Positions 1 through 8,019 of a stretch of DNA of 64,000 nucleotides are shown one piece after another. Below the pieces are notes generated by a model. The model had not been told where the DNA came from. It was given only the letters and a program-made list of their open reading frames with translations, and searched no databases. Source of the DNA: Candidatus Woesearchaeota archaeon (GTDB taxonomy: Archaea > Nanobdellota > Nanobdellia > Woesearchaeales > JABGXB01). How positions within the stretch are numbered: the stretch's first letter is position 1; every line of letters starts with the position of its first letter. The stretch is taken from NCBI GenBank assembly GCA_018675975.1, contig JABGXB010000002.1:504098-568097 (forward strand), given 5' to 3'. The position numbers and the translations under genes were made by a program.

Positions 1-30
1 TGAGTATGTATTCTTTAATCTTATTATAAC

Positions 31-960
31 TCATTTTTTATTTTTGTCTTCAACACTATCTAACATTATTTTTGCGATATTTCTTATGTGGTCGACCATT
101 TGTACCATGTGAATTGTACTTTCGGGTGTGTTTTTATTATTTATGATCATTTCATTGATTTCGTCTCTTTCACCCATTATAGTATTTGCCAATTCTTTAT
201 TATTTGTAAAATATGCTTTCATTGTTTTTAAATAATATTCTTCAATTTTTAGGAAAGTATCTTGTAATTGTTTTGTTTTTTTCTTTTTAGAATCAATTTC
301 TTTTGCTATTTTTTTTACAAAATCTGCAACATTTTCTAAATTTTTAGCCATCCACCATACTGATATGGTTTCTACTGAACTTAATTTATGTGGATTATTT
401 GGATTTTCAAGTATTGATCTTATTAATCTTGATACTAAAAAATATAATTTGTCTACTTCATAATCTCTAAATTCTAGTGATTTTAATGTTGTTAAATCAT
501 CATTTTTAAGATCAATTATCATACTTCTTGCAATCATATCCATTCTTCTTAATGTATTTGCAATTGAAAATTCATTTAAATTTAAATAATCTCTAGCAAC
601 TAAACAACTATTTGTTTGTTCAGTTACTTCTAATGCTAAAAAATTTTGTAATATTTTTCTTATATCATCTAATTTTTCATTTAATTCTGTACCGTGAAAT
701 CTAAATACATTATAATTATTAATATATGCTGAAATAGTAGCTCTTCTTAGATAGTTTATGTTTTTTTTATCTACATTAAAAGATATTTCTTTTACTTCTT
801 CTCTGTCAACATTTTCTGTTGTAGATAATTCTAAACAATTTTTATTTGGTTTTAAAAATATTAAATCTCCTTTTTTTAAATTATTTGCTTTAATCCATTT
901 TTTTGGTATTGAAACTGTGTATGTATCTGCACCAGTTTTAACCAATTTTCTTGTTTCCAT
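31..960 (-). CDS. AbrB/PhoU-type phosphate regulator
   Basis: The protein (309 aa) opens with an AbrB/SpoVT-like swapped-hairpin DNA-binding domain (residues 1-45, with the typical 'VSIPKKWI' strand) and continues as two PhoU-like helical bundles (about 85-300). This domain pair is the usual archaeal PhoU-type regulator, thought to control phosphate uptake genes; no Pst transporter gene is in this window, so the target is not shown. The ATG at 960 is preceded by an AAGGGG-like ribosome binding site. A perfect palindrome lies over its TATA box (979-1002), which suggests autoregulation. The divergent neighbour at 1042 shares the control region. Family assignment is firm; the regulated pathway is inferred. 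Confidence 0.85.
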   Translation of the reverse strand: METRKLVKTGADTYTVSIPKKWIKANNLKKGDLIFLKPNKNCLELSTTENVDREEVKEISFNVDKKNINYLRRATISAYINNYNVFRFHGTELNEKLDDIRKILQNFLALEVTEQTNSCLVARDYLNLNEFSIANTLRRMDMIARSMIIDLKNDDLTTLKSLEFRDYEVDKLYFLVSRLIRSILENPNNPHKLSSVETISVWWMAKNLENVADFVKKIAKEIDSKKKKTKQLQDTFLKIEEYYLKTMKAYFTNNKELANTIMGERDEINEMIINNKNTPESTIHMVQMVDHIRNIAKIMLDSVEDKNKK

Positions 961-978
961 TAAGACCCCTTTTCAAAT

Positions 979-1002
979 AACGTATTCTATATAAAATACG
1001 TT
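979..1002. promoter_or_regulatory. Palindromic operator enclosing a TATA box
   Basis: The sequence reads AACGTATT, 8 nt, AATACGTT: a perfect 8-bp inverted repeat. The 8-nt spacer (987-994) is the TATA element for the minus-strand PhoU-like gene, about 30 nt before its ATG. A third half-site (ACGTATT, 1003-1009) directly adjoins the TATA box of the divergent gene (1011-1020). A bound dimer would cover both promoters. That the binder is the PhoU/AbrB protein itself is inference. Confidence 0.7.
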
Positions 1003-1041
1003 ACGTATTGATATATAAAGTTTTTTATTCTAATTAATTAT

Positions 1042-1446
1042 ATGAATTTATTAGATTGGGCTGAAGATTATTTTAGACATAGAGATTTAATTCTATGTCA
1101 AATAGAAACTATTGTAAAAAATAAAGATAATTTAATAATTAGACATAATGATGGAATAGTAAAAAAAATTTATATAACTGATTATATTAATAATTTTGAT
1201 TTTAGTTTAGATGGTGATGTAAATAATATTTTTGTTTTAAATAATAAAAAGAATTTAAATTTTTTAATAAATCACTGGGATGAATTATCTAAACATAAAA
1301 ATTTATCTTTTTATTTTATTAATCCGGATAGTTCTATTGATAAACTTTGGATTATTTCACCTTATATTCATTCTAAAATTTGTGAGCCTGATAATATTGA
1401 AAGAAGTTTAAATTCATTATTTTCATCTGTTTGTGAAATTAAATAG
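1042..1446 (+). CDS. Hypothetical protein, 134 aa
   Basis: I do not recognise this protein. It is soluble, with no signal peptide or membrane segment, and appears to be mixed alpha/beta, with Asn/Lys-rich composition like the rest of the genome. The ATG lies about 26 nt after the TATA centre at 1011-1020, so the mRNA is probably leaderless. Its 3' end overlaps the convergent agmatinase gene by 8 nt. It is divergent from the PhoU-like regulator and shares the palindromic control region, so it may belong to the same regulon. Confidence 0.6.
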   Translation: MNLLDWAEDYFRHRDLILCQIETIVKNKDNLIIRHNDGIVKKIYITDYINNFDFSLDGDVNNIFVLNNKKNLNFLINHWDELSKHKNLSFYFINPDSSIDKLWIISPYIHSKICEPDNIERSLNSLFSSVCEIK

Positions 1447-2338
1447 TTTTTTTATTTGATTCTATTAAACATAATAATTTAAAAATTAATTTTGCTGCTG
1501 AAAAATCAGAATAATGTTCTTGTTTATTACTTGAAAATTCCATAAAGTCAAGCCCAATTATATTTTTTTCTTTCAATATTTGTTTAAATAAGTTTATGGT
1601 GTATTGCCATTCAAGTCCATTTGGTTCTGGTGTTCCTGTATTTGGAAATATATGCGGGTCAAATCCATCTACGTCAATTGTTATGAATACATTTTTTTTT
1701 ATATTTGGTATTAATTTTTCAATTAATTTGGATATTGGCATTTGTTTTATTTCATGTGAAAAAATTGTACATATTTGATTATTATTTTTTACAAATTGAT
1801 GTATTTCTTTTGTAATTGATCTAATTCCTAATTGAATTATATTAATATTTTCAATTTCATTTATTCTTTTCATTACGCTTGCATGTGAATATTTATTATT
1901 ATTATAACTTTCATCAAGGTCCGTGTGGGCATCTATTTGTATGATTGTGAATTCATTATATTTTTCTTTTAATGCCCTTACTAATCCTAATGTTAGGCTG
2001 TGTTCTCCGCCAATCATTAGTGGAAATTTATTGTCATTTAATATTTTTTTTGAATTTTCATATACAAAATCTAATGCTGTTTCGATTTTAATATTTTCAT
2101 CAAATTTACTAATTTTAAATGTGTGAATATTATTTAATTCAATTTCAAATTCTTCATCATAATTTTCTAAATATTGGCTAGCATTAATTATTGCTTCGGG
2201 TCCATTTATTGTACCTTTATTATAACTTACTGTTCCTTCATAGCCTATGGGGAAAATAATTATTTTGCTTTCTTCATATTTGCTATTTTTTCTATTTCCA
2301 ACAAAATATTTTCCATTAAAATTATTTTTTAATTCCAT
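1439..2338 (-). CDS. speB: Agmatinase / ureohydrolase family enzyme
   Basis: Ureohydrolases split guanidino compounds to urea plus an amine at a binuclear manganese site; agmatinase turns agmatine into putrescine. All metal-binding motifs are visible: GGEHS (H113), DAHTD (D136, H138, D140) and DVDGFDP (D222, D224). Length (299 aa) is normal. It is the last gene of a three-gene minus-strand cluster, one base after the PLP decarboxylase, which itself follows deoxyhypusine synthase by one base. The context points to polyamine supply for hypusine formation. Agmatinase is the most likely activity; arginase or a guanidinated-protein substrate cannot be excluded from sequence alone. Confidence 0.88.
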   Translation of the reverse strand: MELKNNFNGKYFVGNRKNSKYEESKIIIFPIGYEGTVSYNKGTINGPEAIINASQYLENYDEEFEIELNNIHTFKISKFDENIKIETALDFVYENSKKILNDNKFPLMIGGEHSLTLGLVRALKEKYNEFTIIQIDAHTDLDESYNNNKYSHASVMKRINEIENINIIQLGIRSITKEIHQFVKNNNQICTIFSHEIKQMPISKLIEKLIPNIKKNVFITIDVDGFDPHIFPNTGTPEPNGLEWQYTINLFKQILKEKNIIGLDFMEFSSNKQEHYSDFSAAKLIFKLLCLIESNKKTI

Positions 2339-2339
2339 T

Positions 2340-3377
2340 TTAATCTACAATTATTGTTTTTATTTTTTCTAAATTACAGAAATCTGAGGAATAATTATAT
2401 GCTCCTGCATTTTCAAATATTATATAATTTCCTTTTTTTGGATTGTTTAGTCCTATTCTATATCTAAATATGTCCATTGAACAAGGCGTTTTTCCTTTAA
2501 TTAAATATTGTTCTTCTGGTTTATAATTTTCAATTTCATTTTGTATAATTAATTTCATATCTGCAATTAATGTATCAATAGATGTATTGTATACTGAACA
2601 ATCAATAGTGATATTTTTTTCTTCAATTGCAATTATTTGTGCTTTTAATTTTACACATGGTGCTGCTAAAGCTCTTCCAGGTTCAATATGTATTTCAATT
2701 GTTGAATTTTCTTTTTTACAGTATTCAACTAATTCTTTTATTTTATTTTTTATTCTTTCAATTGTTCTTGTATTTGTATTTTTATATGTTGATGGTATCC
2801 CTCCACCAATATTTATAATTTTTATTTTTTTATAATTTTCTTTTGTTAATGAATTTACAATATCTTCAACTAATGACCATTCTGCTACATTTTGTGTTTT
2901 TCTATGTACATGAATTCCTATTTTTTCTATTAAATTATTATTAGAATGTTTTTGAATTAATTCATTAACTTTTTTAGTATTTAATCCAAAAACAAAATAT
3001 TTTCCTGTTTTTACTGTATTTTCTTTTAATTTCATTCTTATTAATAATTTAATTTTTTTATTAGTTTTATTTATACATTCAATTAAATTATTTAAGTCTG
3101 TTTCATTATCGATTACAAATTTATTTATATTATTATTTAGTAAATTAATAATTTCTTCTTTGGAATGTGCAAATGGGAAATACCAAACTCGAGTTTTGTC
3201 TTTTATTTGTTTTAATGAGTTTAATGAATGGATGTTAAATTTGCAGTCAGTTAATTTTTCAAGCAAGATTCCAACTTCTTCATTTGTTTTATGACTATAT
3301 GATACTATTACATTTAAATTTTTTAATTTATTATATTCTTCAATTAATTTACTTTTTGATAATAGAAATTCAGCCAT
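2340..3377 (-). CDS. PLP-dependent ornithine/arginine/DAP-type decarboxylase
   Basis: This 345-aa protein has the fold-type III (alanine racemase-like barrel) decarboxylase pattern. K30 in 'YSHKTN' is the expected PLP Schiff-base lysine, GGGIPS and EPGR are the phosphate-binding motifs, the TPCSMD segment supplies the partner-subunit cysteine, and 'ENAGAY' is the usual C-terminal signature. The family includes ornithine, arginine, diaminopimelate and carboxynorspermidine decarboxylases; I cannot separate them by eye. Its place between deoxyhypusine synthase and agmatinase, with single-base gaps, favours arginine decarboxylation to agmatine, or ornithine to putrescine. Lysine biosynthesis is less likely in this setting. 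Confidence 0.8.
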   Translation of the reverse strand: MAEFLLSKSKLIEEYNKLKNLNVIVSYSHKTNEEVGILLEKLTDCKFNIHSLNSLKQIKDKTRVWYFPFAHSKEEIINLLNNNINKFVIDNETDLNNLIECINKTNKKIKLLIRMKLKENTVKTGKYFVFGLNTKKVNELIQKHSNNNLIEKIGIHVHRKTQNVAEWSLVEDIVNSLTKENYKKIKIINIGGGIPSTYKNTNTRTIERIKNKIKELVEYCKKENSTIEIHIEPGRALAAPCVKLKAQIIAIEEKNITIDCSVYNTSIDTLIADMKLIIQNEIENYKPEEQYLIKGKTPCSMDIFRYRIGLNNPKKGNYIIFENAGAYNYSSDFCNLEKIKTIIVD

Positions 3378-3378
3378 T

Positions 3379-4317
3379 TTAATTTATTATTTTGTTTTCA
3401 ATTAAATTTTCAAGTGCATGTATCATTGCTAATGGAAATAATATTGATACGTCACCTATGACTGTTGCAGCATCGCTTTCATCTTTAATTTTACCCCAGC
3501 TTTTAGCTTCTCTTGTTGTAGCTCCACTCATTGATCCACTTTTTTGTTCTGCTGTAGTCATATAAACTGCAAACTCCATTCCGCCATTAATTAATCCTGC
3601 AAGTATTGCATGGTGTTTTGAAATGCTTCCACCTAATGAAATAATTCCTTTTTTTTCATCGTGGCTTGTACATAATACAATATTTTTAAAATCTTGAATT
3701 ACATCAATCATAAAATCTGGATGTTTTTGTTGAAACATATATAGATGGAAGCCAAATGCACCGTCCGTTATTGCTGGACAAAATATTGGTACATTATTTT
3801 TTGCTGCTTGATATAAAATACTATTTTCATCATTTAGCATTAAACCAATTTCTCTAAATAGTTCACTTGGTGTCCATCTTTTTTGTTTTTCATAACATTT
3901 TTTTAACATTTCATTTAGCATATCTTCTAAAATTAAATAACTTTGATTATCAATTAATAAATTTCCGATTCGATTTAATCCTTTTTCTTTTAATTCTAAA
4001 TCGTCAAGATCAAATCTACCCATTTGAAATTTTTCACCATGAGCTTTCATTATATCTTCTTCAATTCCACCAACTGTTGTTACAATAACATTTGCCATTT
4101 TTAGATTAATTAATTGTGCAAAAAATCCTCTTAGGCCACTAGTTACCATATTTGATGTAAATGTAAAAAATATTTTAGCTCCTGCCATTTTCATTTTTTC
4201 AAATACATTGCTTGCTCTTTTTAATTCAATACTTTGAAATCCAACATTACCTAATTGTTCAACTAAGTCTTTTACATTTATTCCTTTTTTCCATTTAAGA
4301 TCTTTGATATATTCCAT
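3379..4317 (-). CDS. dys: Deoxyhypusine synthase
   Basis: Deoxyhypusine synthase transfers an aminobutyl group, in an NAD-dependent reaction, to one lysine of translation factor aIF5A. The 312-aa protein contains the active-site lysine motif SWGKI (K276) and the conserved 'LGGSISKHH' and 'TSGLRG' segments. It is first in a three-gene operon with a PLP decarboxylase and agmatinase. The gap upstream (4318-4528) holds the promoters of this gene and the divergent orphan. The aIF5A gene is not in the window. The enzyme assignment is secure; whether the donor is spermidine or agmatine is discussed in the findings. Confidence 0.93.
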   Translation of the reverse strand: MEYIKDLKWKKGINVKDLVEQLGNVGFQSIELKRASNVFEKMKMAGAKIFFTFTSNMVTSGLRGFFAQLINLKMANVIVTTVGGIEEDIMKAHGEKFQMGRFDLDDLELKEKGLNRIGNLLIDNQSYLILEDMLNEMLKKCYEKQKRWTPSELFREIGLMLNDENSILYQAAKNNVPIFCPAITDGAFGFHLYMFQQKHPDFMIDVIQDFKNIVLCTSHDEKKGIISLGGSISKHHAILAGLINGGMEFAVYMTTAEQKSGSMSGATTREAKSWGKIKDESDAATVIGDVSILFPLAMIHALENLIENKIIN

Positions 4318-4528
4318 TTTGATTTTTATAATATTTTGAGAAAAATAATTTTATTTTTTGATTATTATAATATAGAGAATTTAGACTAGTTGAATTAAAT
4401 TAACATTTTGCTTTTGTTAAATTATAATTTGTCATATTTGATATCTTTAGGTTTTATTTAAAAGTGTTTTGTTTATTGTTATAATACTTATTATACAAAT
4501 TTATAAATTATTTTATGTTTTTAAATTT

Positions 4529-5020
4529 ATGACAAAACGGGCAGTAAAATTTAATAGTGTTTTGAATTCTTTAACTAGTTGTTTAAGACAAAGAGGTTAC
4601 AGTGTAGTCTCTGGATTGGAGTCTGAATTTGTTAGATACAAGAGAGAAAATGATTTGTTTTCTGCTGAATTTGGTTTGACGGATTCTTTTAAAGAAGAAT
4701 TTGATCAAAATCGTAATTTGATCAATATAAATTTAGATTATGAATTAAAAAGTGAATTTCCTAAAATTTATTTTGATTTTATTATTCCAGCTGATCATAT
4801 GATGAGTATGTTTTTTAGAAGTTTGAATACTGATCGGTTTGTAAAACGTTTTCCAAACGATTGTGGTAAATCATATTTAAATCCAAATTTTGACATTGAA
4901 TTTGAAAAAAAGATTAATGATGAAAAAATAAAGAGTGTTTTGGTGACTGTTATTGATTACTTGTACAATCATTCGTTTACAAATTTTCAGATGTTATATA
5001 ATACTAGAAATTTTGAATAA
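4529..5020 (+). CDS. Hypothetical protein, 163 aa
   Basis: I do not recognise this gene. I start it at the ATG at 4529, about 25 nt downstream of a TATA-like element (4499-4509), rather than at 4469, because the extra 20 N-terminal residues would read the promoter as a hydrophobic segment. The protein is soluble, acidic in the middle and has no visible catalytic motif. Codon use resembles neighbouring genes but is a little less A-rich than the lysine-rich ones. It stands alone between the divergent hypusine cluster and a GTPase gene with its own promoter. Confidence 0.55.
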   Translation: MTKRAVKFNSVLNSLTSCLRQRGYSVVSGLESEFVRYKRENDLFSAEFGLTDSFKEEFDQNRNLININLDYELKSEFPKIYFDFIIPADHMMSMFFRSLNTDRFVKRFPNDCGKSYLNPNFDIEFEKKINDEKIKSVLVTVIDYLYNHSFTNFQMLYNTRNFE

Positions 5021-5061
5021 TTATGCACTATGATTATAAATAGTAAATTTGACATTAATTT

Positions 5062-5874
5062 ATGGCAAAGAACTTTTGGTCTAATGTTAATAAAGTAATT
5101 ACTGACTCTGATTTAGTTATGATGGTTTTGGATGCGCGTATTCCTGAACTTACTTTAAATCATGAAATTGAAAAAAAAATAATGAAGTTAAATAAAAATA
5201 TTATTTTTATTATAAATAAATGTGATTTAATTGATAAAAAACACGCGGAAGAAATTAAAAAAAGTATTCCTAATTCGGTTTTTATTAGTACAAAAAAACA
5301 TTTTGGGGCTACTATTTTAAAAAAAAAAATTATGCATTTTGCTTCAAAAAAACAATCTAATGATGATGTTGAAATTAGGAATCGTTCTTTAATTGTTGCT
5401 GTTGTTGGATATCCGAATACTGGAAAAAGTAGTGTTATTAATATGCTTGCGGGAAAGGGTAAAACAAAAACTAGTTCTTATGCGGGTTATACTAAAGGTC
5501 TTCAAAAAGTGAGAATTAGTCCAAAAGTTATGTTATTTGATAGTCCCGGTGTTATTTCTTTTGAAAATAAAGATAAAATTAAGCAAGTTATTTTGGGTTC
5601 TTTAAATCCTGCGAATCTAGAAGATATTGATTTATATGCATATGAATTAATTAAATATTTAAATGAAATTATTCAAATTCATTATTTTGATTCTTTTGAT
5701 AAAAATTTAGATGATGAAAATTTATTAATTAAAATAAGTGAAAAATTTAATTATAAAAAAAAGGGAAATGAATTCGATATAAATAAGGCTAGTGAAAAAT
5801 TAATTTTAGATTGGCAAAAGGGTAAAATTAATATGGTAGTTTGTGATGTTCTTGATAAATCGGAAGATTTTTAA
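5062..5874 (+). CDS. Circularly permuted YlqF/RbgA-type GTPase
   Basis: The GTPase motifs appear in permuted order: G4 NKCD (52-55) comes first, then G1 GYPNTGKSS (116-124), a G2-like threonine region (SYAGYT) and G3 DSPG (160-163). This order defines the YlqF/YawG (RbgA, Nug1, Lsg1) family, which helps assemble the large ribosomal subunit. A short helical tail follows. The ATG lies about 24 nt after TATA (5033-5043), suggesting a leaderless mRNA. The radical SAM gene follows after 22 nt and is probably co-transcribed. The role in 50S assembly comes from the family, not from this window. Confidence 0.85.
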   Translation: MAKNFWSNVNKVITDSDLVMMVLDARIPELTLNHEIEKKIMKLNKNIIFIINKCDLIDKKHAEEIKKSIPNSVFISTKKHFGATILKKKIMHFASKKQSNDDVEIRNRSLIVAVVGYPNTGKSSVINMLAGKGKTKTSSYAGYTKGLQKVRISPKVMLFDSPGVISFENKDKIKQVILGSLNPANLEDIDLYAYELIKYLNEIIQIHYFDSFDKNLDDENLLIKISEKFNYKKKGNEFDINKASEKLILDWQKGKINMVVCDVLDKSEDF

Positions 5875-5896
5875 CTATTTCTAAAATCTGTTTTTT

Positions 5897-6958
5897 ATGG
5901 ATACAGTACTTGTTAATATTAGTGATATTGAAAAGAATAATGAATTAATGAATTTATTAGATGAAGCAACTAATGTTTATAATAAAAATTTTAATGGTAA
6001 AACTTGGTATGGTAGATGTATTTTTATTTCTTGGTATTGTTCTGTTGGGGATTGTACTTTTTGTTTTAGAACTACTCAAAAACATAAAATTAAGCATCCT
6101 AAATTTTCAAGAAGGTCTATGGGATCGATATTATTAGAGGCTTTATTTTCTAAATTATTTAATTGGAGAATTGAATTTATTACTGGTGGTTATGGTATAA
6201 TGTCTAATGTGGATTTATTGGAAGTGGTTAAAAATGTAAGTTTTGTATATGGTGAAAAGGTTTGGGTTAATTTGGGTGCTCTTACAAATGAACAAATAGA
6301 ATTGTTTAGACCTTATATGAAAGGTATTTGTGCTTCTATGGAGACTTTACATCCTGAGTTACATAAAGAAGTTTGTCCAAGTAAACCTATTGAGCCATAT
6401 GATAAAATGTTTTCAAAAATAACTGGTTTTAAAAAAAGTATTGCAGTTATTGTAGGACTTGGTGATACATTTGATGATATGAAATATTTATTTGATTTTG
6501 TAGAAAAACATGATTTGGATAGAGTTACAATTTATGCATTGAAACCAATTACTGGTGGGGCATATAAGGAAGGGCCAACAACTGAACAATATATTACTTG
6601 GATTGCAAAATTAAGAATAAGATTTCCTAAATTAGAAATTATTGCTGGTACGAATTTTAGACGTTGTGATGAAATTAATTGGTTAATGAAGGCGGGAGCA
6701 AATGCTATTACTAAATTTCCTGCAACAAAACAATTCGCTTCAAAAAAAGCTTATGAAATTACTCAATTAATTAAAGATGAAAAAAGAGAATTTACTTCAA
6801 ATTTAACTGAGTTAAAAAATCAAGATATGGGTGAAATTGATTGGAATTATGAAATTGATAAGTTAAATATAAAACAAGATTATAAAGATCAAATGAAAGA
6901 AAAATTACAAAATTATTTGAATACCTTTAAAAAAAATCATTTGAAGGTTGAAAATTAA
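5897..6958 (+). CDS. Radical SAM protein with CX4CX2C cluster motif
   Basis: The cluster-binding cysteines are C48, C53 and C56, giving CX4CX2C instead of the canonical CX3CX2C. The rest looks like a BioB/HydE/HmdB-type radical SAM barrel: a glycine-rich SAM-binding strand (GGYG), an 'ETLHPELH' segment and a 'GLGDTFDD' strand. The substrate is unknown. The protein has no C-terminal accessory cysteine cluster, although C-terminal-half cysteines are present singly. It follows the YlqF-type GTPase by 22 nt and may be co-transcribed. Its end overlaps the convergent gene at 6955 by 4 nt. Family level is confident; function is not assignable. Confidence 0.8.
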   Translation: MDTVLVNISDIEKNNELMNLLDEATNVYNKNFNGKTWYGRCIFISWYCSVGDCTFCFRTTQKHKIKHPKFSRRSMGSILLEALFSKLFNWRIEFITGGYGIMSNVDLLEVVKNVSFVYGEKVWVNLGALTNEQIELFRPYMKGICASMETLHPELHKEVCPSKPIEPYDKMFSKITGFKKSIAVIVGLGDTFDDMKYLFDFVEKHDLDRVTIYALKPITGGAYKEGPTTEQYITWIAKLRIRFPKLEIIAGTNFRRCDEINWLMKAGANAITKFPATKQFASKKAYEITQLIKDEKREFTSNLTELKNQDMGEIDWNYEIDKLNIKQDYKDQMKEKLQNYLNTFKKNHLKVEN

Positions 6959-7452
6959 TATTGATATAAATTTAAAAATCCTTTAATTCTACTTAATAAT
7001 TCATTACCAACTTGAATCATTAATTCATTATCTGGTTCTAATTCTTTTGACATTACAATTTTGTTAAATACTGTTTTAATAAAAAACCAGTTTTTATTAA
7101 AATTCCATGCATCACCATAATCAGTTTCAATTATACCTTCAATTTCTATTTTTATTTTTGCATCTTGCATTAATACTTTATGTTCTGCTCTTTCTACTTC
7201 TACATTCTTTATTTCATTTGCTTCAAATTTTATTTTAAATATGTGTTTTAAATAGTCTGATAAGTCTTTTTCAAATTCAATTTTCATTTTAAAACTTTTA
7301 GAATCTTCTTTAGCAGTTTCTTCATATTCAGGGTCATCATATCCATATTGTTTACTTTCAAAAAAATCTTTTATTACTTTGTGTAAGTCTTTTAAATCTA
7401 ATAGACCTGAATATTCAATTTTTTTTGTAAATATTTTTCTTTTTTCTCCCAT
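6955..7452 (-). CDS. Hypothetical protein, ETDY paralogue B
   Basis: I do not recognise a named family. The 165-aa soluble protein shows an alternating charged beta-strand pattern in the middle ('AKIKIEIEG' then 'ETDY') and a helical C-terminus. The gene upstream on the same strand (7484-7942) has the same order of parts, including the opening 'GL-D-I' helix and the central strand plus ETDY, so the two look like tandem paralogues 31 nt apart. The strand-rich body with a long final helix would suit a SRPBCC/START-like or SHS2-like binding fold, but this is only a guess. Confidence 0.55.
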   Translation of the reverse strand: MGEKRKIFTKKIEYSGLLDLKDLHKVIKDFFESKQYGYDDPEYEETAKEDSKSFKMKIEFEKDLSDYLKHIFKIKFEANEIKNVEVERAEHKVLMQDAKIKIEIEGIIETDYGDAWNFNKNWFFIKTVFNKIVMSKELEPDNELMIQVGNELLSRIKGFLNLYQY

Positions 7453-7483
7453 TTTTATTCTTATATTTTTTTTAATTTATTTA

Positions 7484-7942
7484 CTATATAATTGTATTTA
7501 AAATATTTTTAACATTATCTCTCCATTCACATATCATTTCATCCATTCTTTCATCCATTTCTGATAATTGATCTTCAATTGAATTTTCAAATACTTTTTT
7601 ATCTAAATTTCCTTTTTTAGTATTTTCAAATTTATCTACATAGTCTGTTTCTTTGTCAATTTCCATTGTTATTCTTAATTTTCCTCTGCAAATGGTTTTT
7701 ATTTTTTCTCCTTGTTTTATATCAACTGGGTTTTGCATTTGCCAAAATAATTTTATTGTATATTCAATTTTTGTATATGGATTTACTTTTCTAAATCCTG
7801 ACATTTCATATTTATTTTCTTTACCTTTTCTAATACTTGATTTTGGACTTGATAAAAATGTATGTGAGGGTCCAAAACCCTGACAATATTTTATAATTTC
7901 ATCAATATCAAATAATCCAACAAATATTATCGTTTTTTCCAT
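7484..7942 (-). CDS. Hypothetical protein, ETDY paralogue A
   Basis: This 152-aa protein is not recognised. It begins with 'FVGLFDIDEI', has a central pair of amphipathic strands ('YTIKLFWQM', 'GKLRITMEID') followed by ETDY, and ends in a long helix. It matches the layout of the downstream neighbour 6955-7452 and probably arose with it by tandem duplication. Both are transcribed away from the DUF1385 gene. No signal peptide, metal motif or nucleotide-binding motif is visible. Confidence 0.55.
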   Translation of the reverse strand: MEKTIIFVGLFDIDEIIKYCQGFGPSHTFLSSPKSSIRKGKENKYEMSGFRKVNPYTKIEYTIKLFWQMQNPVDIKQGEKIKTICRGKLRITMEIDKETDYVDKFENTKKGNLDKKVFENSIEDQLSEMDERMDEMICEWRDNVKNILNTII

Positions 7943-8019
7943 AATTTATTTTAGTTAAAATTGTTTAAAAATATATGGGATATAAATATTTTTATAAATA
8001 TCCATTTATAGTAAAATTC

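Noticed and set aside
2340-3377. Diaminopimelate decarboxylase for lysine synthesis.
   Set aside because: The fold is shared, but no lysine pathway gene is near and it is wedged between deoxyhypusine synthase and agmatinase. Not excluded, only disfavoured.
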